In this document: positions 33,767 to 46,427 of the stretch, piece after piece
Position numbering within the stretch: position 1 is the stretch's first letter
Layout of the letters: every line of letters begins with the position of its first letter
DNA from: Hevea brasiliensis
Taxonomy: Eukaryota; Streptophyta; Magnoliopsida; Malpighiales; Euphorbiaceae
Direction of reading: 5' to 3'
Assembly (NCBI RefSeq): GCF_030052815.1
Contig: NC_079501.1
Span: 92,032,759 to 92,096,758 of the forward strand
DNA length: 64,000 bases
Program-made: the position numbers and the translations under genes
Notes under the pieces: model-generated
What the model was told of the DNA's origin: nothing
What the model saw: only the letters and a program-made list of their open reading frames with translations
Database searches by the model: none

Positions 33767-35738
33767 ATGGCATCGTCTTCAACAAAGTATGACATGAAGA
33801 AGTTTAATGGTGGATCAAGTTTTAGTCTGTAGAAGATTAAAATCAAATCTTCCTTAATCCTGCAAGGTCTATAGAAGGCAATCGAGAATAACTTTTTAGA
33901 AGTTGTGAAAGAGGCGGAGAAGGCTGATCTGAAGAAGAGAGCCTTGAGTACGATTTTCATGAGTGCAACTGATAATGTCCTATGTGAAATTTCTAGTGAA
34001 AGCTTAGCATTTGTGGCATAAAAGAAATTGGAGGACTTGTACTCTGCCAAATCGCTGACCAACCACCTGTATCTGAAGCAAAAGCTTTACAATATGAGAA
34101 TGAGTGAATGTACACCCACTAAAGAATATCTGGATGAATTTAATTCAATCATTATGGATCTGAAAAATATTGATATTGATATTGATAGTGAGGATCAAGC
34201 CCTTATTGTGTTACATTCTTTGCCACCCTCCTATGAGACTTTTTTTGATATTCTATTGTATGGGAAAGATAGTATTTCACTAGACAATGTTAGTAATTCT
34301 CTAAAATTGAAGGATTTGAAAAAGAATTTTCCAGATAATAGAGAAAGATTTGAGGGAGAAGGTTTAGTAAGCAAGGGAAGAACATATTCAAGGGAGTGGA
34401 AGAAATCTAAGACTAGATCTAAGTCAAGAATGAAAAAGGCTAACTACTTTGAGTGCAAGGAGTAAGGTCACTACAGGAGATATTGTCTCAAGTTGAAAAA
34501 TAAAGAGAAAAAGCAACTAGAAAGTTCTGCAAATGTTGTTGACAAGTTTAGCGATTCTGATGGCGATGACATTGCTGGGGAAATTTTATCTGTGAGTTCA
34601 GATCATGGACATAATTTCTAGATTCTTGATACTGGTGCTACTTATAACATGTGTCCCCACAAAAACTGGTTTGTCACTTACAAATAGATGAGTGGTAAGG
34701 TGTTTTTGGGTAATGATCATGCATTAACTATGGAAGGAATTGGTAACATCAGATTGAGGATGTTTGATGGCATTGCCAAAACTATAGAGTGTTGGCATAT
34801 TCCGAGACTAAAGAGGAGCCTAATTTCTCTTGGGACACTTGACTCTCATGGATTTAGATACCATACAGAGAATGAAGTTCTCAAAGTGTGCAAGGCTCTA
34901 TGATACTCATGAAGAACAGTTTGGTTTTAGGATTATATTTTCTTCAGGATAGTACAGTTTCAGGGGAAGCTACACTACCATCCGAAAACAATAATAAGAA
35001 TTAGACTCAATTGTAGCATGTGCATCTTGGTCATATGAGTGAAAGAGGGTTATTTATGTTGAGCAAGTAGGATTTGTTAGATAAGCAGAAACAGAATCTG
35101 TGAATTTTTGTGAATACTATGTGTTTAGAAAATAGACTAGGGTGAAGTTCGACAAAAAAACAGTGCACAAAACTAGAGGAAAGATGAATTATATCCACTC
35201 AGATCTATGGGATCCTAACAGAATCCCTTCTAAGAGTGGTGTTGGGTACTTCATGACTTTGATTGATGATTACTCTCGAATGGTTTGGATGTATTTTTTG
35301 AAATCAAAAGATGAGGCATTTTCAACCTTTGTAAAGTGGAAGATGATGATCAAGAAGTAGACAGAAAAGAAGGTCAGGCATCTTAGAACTAATAACGGGT
35401 TGAAATTTTGCAATTGTGAGTTTGATGCACTTTGCAGTAATAAAGGTATAGTGAGAAACTGCACTTGTACAAGGATACCACAATAGAATGGTATTGCAAA
35501 ACACATGAATATAAAGCTTTGTGATAAAGCACAAAGCATGCTCTCGCATTCAGGTTTGAGAAAAGATTTCTGGACTAAGCCAATCAATACAACCTATTTC
35601 TTGGTTAATAGATCTCCATCTACAGCTATTGAGTGTGAAGCTCCTTTTGAGATATAGTCCGGTTCACTTGCTGATTACTCTCAGTTAAGAGTATTTGATT
35701 TTCCTACTTATGCTCATGTGAGGGATAGTAAACTTGAG
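33767..35738 (+). pseudogene. Copia A2 polyprotein, N-terminal part (gag, protease, integrase)
   Basis: It starts at ATGGCATCGTC (33767). It holds UBN2-type gag (YLKQKLYNMRMSE, KEYLDEFNSIIMDL), a damaged knuckle, the protease ILDTGATYNMCPH near 34625, and the GAG-pre-integrase remnant HVHLGHMSERG. The integrase core follows (NYIHSDLWDPNRIPS, YFMTLIDDYSRMVWMYFL). In-frame stops are frequent (near 33830, 33870, 34463, 34620, 34686, 35122, 35358). Coding is interrupted at LEPR by the nested LTR at 35744 and continues at 39406. Confidence 0.86.
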
Positions 35739-35743
35739 CCAAG

Positions 35744-38700
35744 TGTCACACCTTACCCTTCTGTAAGGCATAACATGATCCCGTAGAATACCTAATGAAC
35801 TACCGAACTTCACCTACCGATAACTCATTAAGTACCCTACAAGGGATTTTAAAACATTTTTCTTATTTTTGATAAGTGGTGAGCATTTCTCAATAAGTAC
35901 TTAAAACATTTAGTTAAAATTAAAACTAGTTAATATTTTTGGTCCATTTTAGTTTTCCGCAAATTCTATAAAAATTTTGACAGAGTTTCCTCTGTATTTT
36001 GAGAAAACCGTTCTTCAAATACCTGTAAAAAGCACTTCTAAAAAATTTTTTCAACCACTACTTCAATTTCACCATCAAACTCAATCAACTTCACAATCAT
36101 TTCAATAAATTCCTCAAAATACTAGCAATACATTTCATTCAAATTAAATAAAATAGTTTCATTCATATTTCATTAAAGACAAAACAATTTATATACATTC
36201 TTACAAAATTTATATCAAAAGAAATACAAACTAAACTTTATTACAAACTTCATACAAAATTTTGTACAAGCTGCTCAAGACCCATTTTTACATGTCCATA
36301 CATTTATGTGCAATATATACATCAAAAGAAGTATTTACAGTTAGGGTATAAATTATACCCGAAGGCTTCAAGCTGATGTCTTCACACACCTCAGCAGCTC
36401 AGTCTGCTGCTCCTCTAGTCTCTGTATAATATACTATCTCTGAGTACTAGGACTCAGTGGTGCACAATATACTAAAATAATCTTTATGCAAAACTTAAAG
36501 CACATTCATTCAAAAATTTGGCTAAACATGAAAATTAAATACAATCACGCATTGTAAGATTTTACATGTAAACCAAGTTCATTTCAAAGTATCAAAACAC
36601 ATTTCATAAAACCCACAGTTAGATCATGCCATTCGAAACAAATAGAATCTCAATAGCCAAAGGCTAAAGAGAAATCACATCACAAGGCTAGCTAGCTCAA
36701 ATATATGGATATCTATTCACATCCTCTTCTACTGGCACACCTCAACACTTCTCCAGAGAAGGAATCAAAATTCGAAACTAATTACCCCCACTAGTCGTGC
36801 TAGTGAGGTGTTCAAATATGTGGTCATGACACTGTGGTTTCAAAACTTATCTTAACAATTTGCTAAACATTGTCTTTTCAAATATACATAATAACTTTCA
36901 ACAATTTAGATCAAACATCATAAGAATGCCATAATCCAATATTTCATATTATTCAAAACGATATGCAAAAGATGATTATAAAAGTATATGTTGTGCACAA
37001 ACCTCAAACGAGTCGTCCCTTAGCCTCGACTCGGTTCCTCGGGTTCCTTCCCGATATTCTTTTCAACTGAAACACACAATTTTACAATGTTTCAGTACTA
37101 GAACTTAACATAAATCCAAAATAAATTTAGCTTCACATTTACCTAGCTCTAACGTGCTAAATTCGACGTTCTTTAAATTTTGTGTTTCGGGTTACTATTC
37201 ACTACACTATTCAAGTCAAATAGTTGACTTTCTAAGGCTTAATAGGTATGGGAATTCCAACTTCACCCACATACCACATTTTGGTCACTAAACTTGTTGG
37301 TTTTAGTTGTTTACTCAAAGCTTAGGTCGTTTAGGCAAAATTGCCAATTTTCAGTTTTGGAGTTCTAAGTTGCACTATTCCATTGGTCAATCTACTGTTG
37401 GAATTTGGTAAAACTTCCTTCATAGAAAATATTCCTTATTGTCTTAAGTGTATTCTCATTTTTAGATCACCTCAATCGGAGTTTTGTAGCTCAAGTTATG
37501 GCCAAAATAAGTTTACTGTTCACGTGCACTGTTCATGCTGCAATTTTGGGTTCTAGTAGATTTTGATCCAATTTTGGTCAATAATTTGATCAAGTTAAGT
37601 TCATAATTTGGTCTCACTTTCTTCATATGAAATGTTCTACTATGTCTTAAGTTTCCATCGGTTCAAGAATTGCCTAAATCCGAGTTTTCTAGAGGGAGTT
37701 ACAGCCATCCAAACATTGCTGCTCAATGAAAATTCTGCAGAGTTGCAGGTTTGGTAACCTAACTTTGCTCAATAATCTGAATGGGTTAATGGCATAATTT
37801 GGGGTGATGTTCTTCATGAAAGTTTTAGATCTATATGCCCTCTAACCCCTGGCCAAATTTCAGGTCAATTTGACTTGTCTAACTCGAGTTATGACCAAAT
37901 GAACAGTTACTGTTCATTTGGTCAGTTTAGTGCAGTGGCAGCCTGCTATCATTTCTCTTTGGTCAATTGTTTCACCAAGTTTTGGTCAGTTTTTGGCCAT
38001 AGTTCCTTAATGAAAATTATGCTCTTTTATCTCTATTTTCATCTCCAATTGGTGGCATATCCATTAGGCTTGTAAAATTTGAGTTTTGGTCCTTCAAAGT
38101 AGGTTTGGTCATGCTGCCAGCAGCATGACCATTGACCTACGAATTTGGTTTAATTTCCTACCATTCCCACACAACTTATTTGGTCATAATTGACCATTAT
38201 TTCATTTCACAATAGGTTAAACATGCCATTTATGCATTTCTCCAAATTTTGGTTCATAAACCCTAGCATTGAAACCCTAATCTCACTAACTCTTACATTT
38301 AACTACTTCTAATGATTTTAATGTTAATCCTTTAACTAAGTAGGGTTTCTAAACTCATTCAATTGCATCATATTCATGCAAACCATACTCCTCTCAAGCT
38401 GCCCGAAATTTCAGTTTAATTCTTCCCCCATATTTGTTTCATTTAAATCAAGTTCTAAGCTCACTTAATTACCTAAACATGCATTTGAATGGAAAAATAG
38501 TAAGTTAGCATACTAACCTCAACTATTTTGCCAATTCTCCAATTTCTCTCCTTCTTTCTTCTTTCTTTCTTGTGCTTAAGTTGAGATTGCAAGGTCTAAT
38601 AAGGTTTTTATGGGATTTATGAAAATTAAGTGGAGCAAATTAAGCTTAAATGTAAGCTTAATGAAGGATTTTTCATGGGAGCTAAGAGGAAGAAAATGGG

Positions 38701-39405
38701 GTGGCAAGATTGGAAGAAAGAAGAGACTTTTCTAAATTCTTTTTTGTTTTATTTTCCTTAGTATTATCCCTTTTTGAAGACCAAAATTCCCTAATTAATA
38801 AAATAATTAAATTAAACCTTTATGACATCATAAATGATGTCATCCCTTTGACTTTTCCAACCTCTTTCCTTTTCTTTTTTTCTATTTATTTTTTTTCTAT
38901 TAGTTCTTTAATTTAATTCTCGATTCCAAAATTTTCTTTTCTCCGATTTTATTGGACAGTTAGGTCAAGAGTCAGCTCTCGGGGTCAATTGACCAAATTG
39001 CCCCTCGCCGGTTCAACCCGGCTTGCAAATAATTCCATATTTCTTTCGGCTCTCTGACCTAATTATTTGACTGGCTTAACAGTTCTTTTTCGTGATTTTC
39101 TCTTTTCCACTGTGTCCATAAGGATCCTAAGGACCGCAGCGTCACTTTTTACGGTTCGAAATTTGAATTTAAAACGACTTTGCAGTCGTTCCTGAGGAGG
39201 TCACTCATCGCTGTGACTCTCGGCTCGTTTAACCTCTTATGTTCTGTTTTTCTTATTTGTAGTTAACTAATTAAACATTACTAATTATTTATTTTTATGG
39301 CTTCTCAAGTTGTCTTAGGTGTGGCCCTAATCCCAATATTTGTCCGGACCGACACCGGTCACTGGAACAGTGAAATTTACCAGGCTATGCAACGGGGGTG
39401 TTACA
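35744..39405 (-). mobile_element. Solo LTR E, Tekay-like, nested in copia A2
   Basis: A 3,662-bp unit from TGTCACACCTTACCC to GGGGGTGTTACA with a perfect CCAAG duplication (35739-35743 and 39406-39410). Its reverse complement begins TGTAACACCCCCGTTGC and includes GACCGGTGTCGGTCCGG. This matches the layout of the gypsy 5' LTR start (GGTGATCAATGTCGGTCCGG). It is more diverged from the 2456 LTR than the LTR pair are from each other. No internal region, so a solo LTR. Confidence 0.87.
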
Positions 39406-39410
39406 CCAAG

Positions 39411-41355
39411 GGCAAGAAAATACATATTTCTATGGTATGCATCTGGAGTTAAAGGTTATAGGCTGTGGTGCAATGATCCAAAGTCTATTGGATTAATTAT
39501 TAGCAAGGATGTGATATGCAATGAGTTTACGTCATTGGATAGTCAAAGGGAGAAGTCAATAGCAGAACTAGATCACGGTGTTAAAGAACAGGTGGAGCTT
39601 GAGATTGATACTTCAGTAATTTAGTCCAGTGATTCAGAGGATGAGGTGCAAGATCCTGATCAATAAGAAGATGCACCTGAGCAATAGTAATAGGAACTAT
39701 ATAGCCTTGCAACTAGTAGAGAGAGAAGGCAGATTAGGCCCCTGCAGAGATATGCATATGTAATTCTAGTTGCATTTGCCTTATCAGTTACTGAGACAGT
39801 TGATATGCATGTACCGAGTAATTATAGAGAAGCTATTTCTTGTTCATATGCAAATCAGTGGGTTAGTGCTATGGGTGAAGAAATTGAATCTCTTCATAAG
39901 AATCAGACTTGGGAGCTTATAACATTGCCTAAGGGAGAGAAAGTTATAGGCTGCAAATGGGTGTTAAAGAAAAAGGAAGGCACTCCAAGAGTTAAAGCAT
40001 CTTGATATAAGGCACATTTGGTAGTAAAAGGCTTTACTCAGAAGGAGGGGATTGACTTTAATGAAGTGTTTTCTTCAATTGTGATGCATAGTTCTATTAG
40101 GGTCTTATTGCTTTGGTTGCTCTTCATGATCTAGAGCTTGAGTAACTAGATGTGATGACAATATTTTTACATGGTGAGTTGGAGGAGAAAATTTATATGA
40201 ATCAGCCTGAGGGATTTGTCATTCCAGTTATAAAAAATCATGTTTGCTTGCTTAAAAAATTTTTATATGGTTTGAAATAGTCGCCTAGCCTGTGGTACAA
40301 CAGATTTGATACATTCATGGCTTGTAATGACTTTATTTGTAATTCATATGACAGTTGTGTTTCATTTGTCTATTTGTTATTGTATGTGGATGACATGCTT
40401 ATTGCTACTAAAAGCATGTCACAAATTAACATTTTAAAAAAGCAGTTGAGTGATGAGTTTAAGATGAAGGATTTGGGTGTTGCAAAGAAGATATTAGGAA
40501 TGGAAATTACTAGGGATAGAAGTGTTGGAAAGCTTTTCTTGTCTTAGCAGGCTTATGTTGAGAAAGTGCTTAAGCGTTTCAACATGAATAATGCTAAGCC
40601 TATGACTGCTCCATTTACTGCCAATTTCAAGTTATCTGCAGACATATCACCAAAAACATATGAGGAAATGGAACACATGTCTAGTGTTCCCTATTTGAGT
40701 GCTGTTGGAAGCATCATGTATATTATGGTTTGCACTCAACTTGACATTTCACATGCATTTAGTGTTATGAATAGATATATGGTGTGTCCTAGGGTAGAGC
40801 ATTAGCAGGCAATGAAATGGATTCTGAGGTATTTAAAGGGTACTATAAATGTTGGTTTAACATCTGATAGGGTCAAGATGAGTAATTCAGTTATTGGCTA
40901 TGTGGATTCAGATTTTACAAGGGATTTAGACAAGAGGAGATCTCTGACAGGTTATTTGTTTACTCTCTCTAGAAGTGCTATCAGTTGGAAGGTAACTTTG
41001 CAAGCTATAGTTATTTTATCTATCATAGAGGCTGAATATATGGCTTTAGTAGAGGCAGTAAAGGAAGCGTTATGGTTACAGGGTTTGGTGGGTGATCTTG
41101 GGTTGATACGAGTAAGTTAACAGTATTTTGTGATAGCCAGAATGCAATACATCTCACAAAAAATCAGATGTACCATGAGTGAACTAAGCACATTAATGTC
41201 AGATATCACTTCATTCATGACATTATATCTTAGGGGACTATAGTTGTGTAGAAAGTCCACATATGTAATCCAACAGATATGATGATCAAGTGAGTCTCAG
41301 TTAGCAAGTTTAGGTATTGCCTAGACTTGGTTGGTGTTTGTAGTGTTCAGTAGTA
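39411..41355 (+). pseudogene. Copia A2 polyprotein, C-terminal part (RT, RNase H)
   Basis: Picks up at RARKYIFLWYASGVKGY, then the RT start WELITLPKGEKVIGCKW and RT with YVDDMLIATKS and KKILGMEI (40317-40547). RNase H runs 40566-41120 (YLKGTINVGL, GYVDSDFTRDLDKRRSLTGY, EAEYMALVEAVKEALWLQG) and ends SKFRYCLDLVGVCSVQ. Stops and frameshifts are spread through it, including between the N-terminal RT blocks near 40110 and 40280. The catalytic YVDD is still present. Confidence 0.85.
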
Positions 41356-41417
41356 CCCTTAAGAGGGCATATAGCAAGACAAAGATGATGGAGGGAATTC
41401 AAGCCAAGGGGAATAAT

Positions 41418-41807
41418 TGTTATTTTTTATGTGGCTTAAATTTTGGATATGTCTTCATGTACTCAAATTGTGACCTGACCCAAGAGCGACTCAATTAGGA
41501 TAAAAAATGATATCTGTGGTAGTAGCGGAGGGCACGGGCGGATTGGCCCAAGCCCAAAGCCCAATATTTTGCCCTTTACAGTAGAATTATGAGATATTTG
41601 GGAAACATACTAAGGTTAGGGTTTGAGAGTTTTGAGTGATTGTGTCTTACATTTTTCATCATAGCGAAACTTTTTCTCTTGTCTTGCTCATAGATATAGA
41701 CCTTACGATCGAACCACGTAAATCTTATGTTATTCTTCTTATCTTTTCTTATACTATATGATTGTGTAATTGTATGTGTTTCTTAAATTTGCGTACTTGT
41801 TATAACA
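41418..41807 (+). repeat. 3' LTR of copia A2
   Basis: A 390-bp LTR beginning TGTTATTTTTTATGTGGC after the purine-rich CCAAGGGGAATAAT and ending TATAACA. It is followed by GATTA. Confidence 0.87.
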
Positions 41808-41812
41808 GATTA

Positions 41813-43385
41813 AAACTGTTTAACATTTTAAAATGGAAACTCACAACAACAAATTTTAAATAGAGTAAACACAAAACAAACCCAAAAGTTAGCCTTATGA
41901 TTGAGATCCATTAGCATACAACAATGTTGAAACAAGATCTAGGAAAGCAAAATACTGAGATATCAAGCACTGGCTCTTTAGTGGTGTCCTAAAAATATCT
42001 AAATGTATCATTGCTAATTATCATGATTTTCATCTTAACTTTTATTTAAAATGTGCCCAAAATTAACAGTAAATGCTAATACACAGTGGCTAAGTGCCCA
42101 TGCTATGATTTCTAAAAGGTCAAATCTCTAAAACTCTAAAAATTTTGAGGGCCTATTTCAAAATCATTTCTAGCTTTTTTTATTATTGAAAATGATTCAT
42201 TACTTCATCAAGAATATTTCTTCATTTCCATCCACCTTCGTGGGTGAGAAACTTAGTTTTTAATATGAATAAGATTTACAAGTCTTTAAACTGCAGAAAA
42301 TTTTAGACCCTTCATGTCTTTAAATTGATGAAATAGACTTGCAAGTCTTTGAAGTGTAGAAAACTTGATGATTTAGACCTAAGCAAGTCTTTAAACTGCA
42401 AAAAATCTAATGAACAAGACCTAGGCAAGTTCTAAAACTACAGAAATCTCATTGCAATGCACCTCTACTTGTCCAAATTAAATAAATTGAAAAGCTTGTC
42501 TTTGAAGGAACAACAAGTCCTTAAATTGAAAAAGACCTAAGCATGTCCATTAAACTGCTGAAGCTTGTTGCAAGACCCAAGCATGTCCTAAAATTGCTGA
42601 ATTTAATCATGTCTTAAAACTATAAACTGTAAATTTTAAAACTGCTGACCTTGGATTGATTCAAAATGTTCAACTCCATCAAAAATCTCATCAAGGAAAA
42701 GTGTTGGAGTTGATGAGATTTTTAGTTTATGTGCAATAAAAGCTTCTTAGCAATAACCAAGCATGGTGTAAGCATGAACTTTGTTGATTAGCAAATGGCA
42801 TTCCTTTGACTATAAAAAGGGAGCAACTGTTGTGAAAATGTTAGAACTGAAAAGAGGGTTTGAGAGATGTAAGAAAAAAAATTTTGTGCTTTCTCTTTTG
42901 TTTGTTAATGTGAGGCTTGTGGTTTGCCTTTGTGAATGCCTGAATACTGTTCTTTTTTTCTTTATATTTCAGCTCTATATTCTGCATTCTGCAGAATTTT
43001 GTTTGCATTCATGAATTTCTGTTTTAAGTCTCTAACTTTGAGTGCATTTTTCTAACAAGCTTCTAAGGTGAAAAGCTTATGATGTGAGATTCAAGCACAC
43101 CAAGTCAATTAAATCATTAAAGATTTGAACTTCACATCAAGAAATTGCTAAAATTATGTTCTTTATTATTCTTCTCCTCATGGACTGAACAGAAATGCAA
43201 GTCTCGAAGTAGGAATTGTAGACCTTTCCTTGACATGGCACGATGATTAGAAAAGCCTCACCCGGATTTGTTCCCGCCAACTAAGGCACTGTTATTAACT
43301 TATGATATAACAAAATGGTGAAAATGAAGATGAAAAAGGGAGAAAACATTGCATAAATAGCAAATTCCGAATGATTATTTCTGGT
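41813..43385. other. Intergenic region downstream of P450 copy 2, with degenerate short repeats
   Basis: About 1.6 kb with no convincing gene. From 42270 to 42640 a loose repeat of roughly 30 bp recurs about ten times around the words GACCTAAGCAAGTC and TTAAACTGC. At 42679-42725 there is a palindrome (AAAAATCTCATCAA and its complement). After it, TGTTGGAGTTGATGAG is followed by a TATAAAAAGG at 42811-42820 and pyrimidine-rich DNA. This looks like an LTR or promoter fragment, but no end or duplication was found. Confidence 0.4.
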
Positions 43386-45376
43386 TTACAATGCCTCAAG
43401 AATGATCTGAACTCCATGTTGTGGGCACATTGTGAGAATTTGAACTGGTGAATGGACATAAGTAGGTGACAGAATAAATCTGAAATGCTGCAGAATCATT
43501 GAGAGAGCAATTTTCTTTTCTTTAATTGCAAAGCTCAAGCCCACGCAAGTTCGAGCTCCTAAACCAAATGGCAGAAATGAGGAAATATTATTGTTTGTAG
43601 CCTTTGCTATCCCTTCTTCAAATCTTTCTGGTTTGAAATGCAAAGCATCCTCCCCCCATATTTGATGGTCAGTGTGAAGTGCCAATGTTGGAATGTGGGT
43701 TTCCGTCTTTGCTGGGATAGTTAGTTTCCCCAGTCTAACTTCTTTTTGGACTTCCCTTGTTAAATGAAACACAGGAGGATATAGCCTTAGAGATTCATTG
43801 ATGATCATGCTCACCTACAAGATGGAAAAAAATTGGAGAAAACAAAAATTTAGGTGTCAACCCACTCAAGTTAAAAAAAAAAATGATTACAAGCTAATAG
43901 ATACTTACAGTCTTCAATCTTGCAACACCATCTACTGTTGGATTCTGCTGGCCAAATAGTTCAAGGACCTCTTTTCTTGCTTTGTCTTGCCAATCAGTAT
44001 GAATTGCCAGAAGAAGAATAGTCCAAGTGAGTGAACTCGCAGTTGTTTCCTGTCCAGCAACATAAAAGTTCTTGCATTCATCAATCATGTCATCTATGGA
44101 TATCTTCTTATTCTTATCTGCCTCATTATAAGCCTGTAAAAGTAGTCCAAGAAAATCATTTCCATAATTGTCCAGTTCACCAATCACTGCTGCCCTCTCT
44201 CTTTTCTTTACCATATTTATGATTGTGTCTCTTATCTCTTCTTGGAGTTTATCGAATTCAACGTCATCCTTTGTTTTCAGAAAGCTTCTGCAACAAAGAA
44301 TAGTGGTACTTGTTTAGTTTAGATCAGAAAGGTGCCAAGATTTAACAGGGTATGTTACATGGTGAAGTGCCATTTCATTTTTTTTATTTCCAGTGACTGG
44401 TTGTCAGATGAGAGTCTGAAAATTTCTGCTATGATAAACGAAGATGAGGAATGAAACTCACTTAATTCCTGGAATTCTCACTTTATAATGGTTTCTTGCA
44501 ATAATGAAGGTCATTTTCTTCAACATATCAAATATTTTTTCTCCTTCCAGATAGCTGCTCCCAAAAGCTGTCCTGGAGATTATTTCAGATGTTAAAACCT
44601 TGAATTCTTGGAAAACATCAATCTGCTTCCCTTCATGGTGTCCCCATCTTTTAAGCATCATCTCCACACTTGCTACCATTGCTGGAAACATACTCTACAG
44701 GGAAATCCACTATTTCAGTTTTCGGATGATGAAGTACCATAGTTGCTTTAACAGCAACTTAAGGAACATAAACAAGAACTCACCTTCAAGCTTTCTCCAT
44801 GGAAAGCATGATTGGCGAGCTTACGCATCTTTAACCATTTATTGCCTGTGGATAAAACAAGTCCATCCCCTAATAGCTTCTTGAAATACTCCTGGAACCC
44901 TATTTTGCAATATGTTTTTTCTTTACTGTTCAGAATCTCTTTAACAAACTCAGGTTCTGTGACTACCAGTTGAGCTCGAGCACCATACCACATAAGAAAG
45001 TTCATCCCTACATGCAAAAATTTGCGTTCAGAAACTAATCAATAAATTTAGGCATTTTAACTCAAAACTACTCATGCGAATATTTACCATAGAGCTTGAT
45101 CCAAGAATATATATGTGGCTGAATTCTTGGGAGTACATGATGTGACAATTCCATGGGATTTTTCATGGTTTCCTTTCTCATGTTGGCTATCTGTTTGGTG
45201 TTGCCATGCAGGAATCTATAAGAAGGGCCTTTTATTCCTTGTGACTTCAGCAGGGATTGTATGCAAAGTGGAGTCCACCATTCTTTGTATAGGAACTTTC
45301 CAAGAATCAGAAGCAAGTACAAGCACAGACAACCCAAAAGGTAATTGATCAGGGTTCCCATTACCATTTCACCCAT
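43386..45376 (-). CDS. CYP749A-like: Cytochrome P450, CYP749A-like (CYP72 clan), copy 2; complete
   Basis: A membrane-bound heme-thiolate monooxygenase that would draw electrons from P450 reductase at the ER; its substrate is unknown. Five exons on the minus strand: 45088-45376, 44784-45007, 44462-44694, 43909-44287 and 43386-43814. They total 1,554 bp, or 517 residues plus stop, the normal P450 length. All introns are GT-AG, with exon sizes matching copy 1. Landmarks: N-terminal hydrophobic anchor, EWWTPLCIQ hinge, I-helix AGQETT (Gln where other copies have His), K-helix ESLR, FKPERF, and the heme-binding loop FGLGARTCVG with its cysteine ligand. No stop or frameshift. An ATG five codons in (45361) is an alternative start. 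Copies 3 and 4 are close relatives and dead, so this is the one likely working gene fully in the window. Confidence 0.92.
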
Positions 45377-45656
45377 TTCTTTTCCAACTTAAGGCTCAGC
45401 GGCTCACAATTACTGAATGCAAAATAAGGCTTAAGAATCTTCAGGCTGTAATGGGTGGACGGAAACTAGATTCCAGACTTTGGCTGTATCTACAGTGAAG
45501 GAATAGAGGGCAAAAATACAAAAGTACCCATTAGAATTTAAAATTCTTTTTGTGTCATCATTGGGTTTATGATAATGGCATATGGTAGTAAGAAATTGGC
45601 ATTTTCCGTGATTAGCGAAGAGAATATGTCAAAAAGAAAAGAATAAGAAAAAAGCC

Positions 45657-45827
45657 TGACAGGTACATATATTGACTTTATGAACAATTAAATTATTTAT
45701 TATTACTAAATAGAAATAGTTAACCTGCCACACACACATATATGCATGACAGGTACATATATTGACTTTATGAACAATTAAATTATTTATTATTACTAAA
45801 TAAAAATAGTTAACCTGTCACACACAT

Positions 45828-45835
<8 letters not shown>
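45657..45835. repeat. 90-bp tandem duplication
   Basis: A unit beginning TGACAGGTACATATATTG at 45657 is repeated 90 bp later at 45747 with only a few differences. It leads into CA- and TA-repeat DNA. It lies in the 5' flank of P450 copy 2. Confidence 0.85.

Positions 45836-45904
<69 letters not shown>
45836..45904. repeat. (TA)n microsatellite
   Basis: About 33 uninterrupted TA units follow a short CA run. Tract length is likely variable between individuals and hard to assemble. Confidence 0.9.
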
Positions 45905-45910
<6 letters not shown>

Positions 45911-45962
45911 AGCTGATCCAATAGATGACATTAGCCTAAATTTTCCTTTTCATTTTATAATT

Positions 45963-46427
45963 GGATAAATTTTAACAACTGTCTTGAACTTATCTAGTTG
46001 TAACATTACAGTCCCTCAACTTAAAAATGTAACATAAAACCTCATTAACTTTCTCTAACCTCCAGTTACCAGTTTTTCAATTAGACGCTGACTTGAACAG
46101 TTCCAGCATGGAGTTTAGTCAGTATTTCTCTTTTCTCTCTCAAGCTATGTGTAAATTTAATCATTATTCTCTCTATAAACAAAATAATTTTTCATGCGTA
46201 AAGAGAATAATTTTACGCTTTACATAAGAGATGAGAGAGAAATGTTAACTAAGTATCATACAGGAGTTATTCACATTGTTTTTTAACTAAAAAATCAGTA
46301 ATTGAAAGTCGGAAGAATTTTATTGTATAAAATTTGAAAGTTTAGGGGGTTTTATGTTACATTTTAAAGTTAAAGAATTGTAGTGTTACAACTATATAAG
46401 TTCAATGATAGTTATTGAAATTTATCC
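45963..46427. mobile_element. Foldback MITE, copy 1
   Basis: A 465-bp non-coding element whose ends are inverted copies over roughly 80 bp: GGATAAATTTTAACAACTG at the left and its counterpart ending in AATTTATCC at the right. Flanks are TTTTATAATT and TTTTATAATC, a 9- to 10-bp target duplication typical of Mutator-like elements. A second copy of the family is at 49394-49881. It has no transposase, so it would have been moved in trans. Confidence 0.82.

Larger units (their letters stand above)
33365..41807 (+). mobile_element. Ty1/copia retrotransposon A2 (Tork-type) with nested solo LTR
   Basis: Bounded by a perfect GATTA duplication (33360-33364 and 41808-41812). LTRs are at 33365-33724 and 41418-41807, with ends TGTTATTTTTTATGTGGC and TTATAACA. 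A 3,662-bp solo LTR (35744-39405) sits in the polyprotein just after the integrase region. Without it, the copy is about 4.8 kb. Same family as A1 and A3; the LTRs carry internal deletions relative to the 465-bp versions. Confidence 0.9.

Noticed and set aside
45836..45904. Possible satellite or CRISPR-like array
   Set aside because: Simple TA dinucleotide run without spacers; the same applies to 51338-51361, 55084-55109 and 63632-63686.
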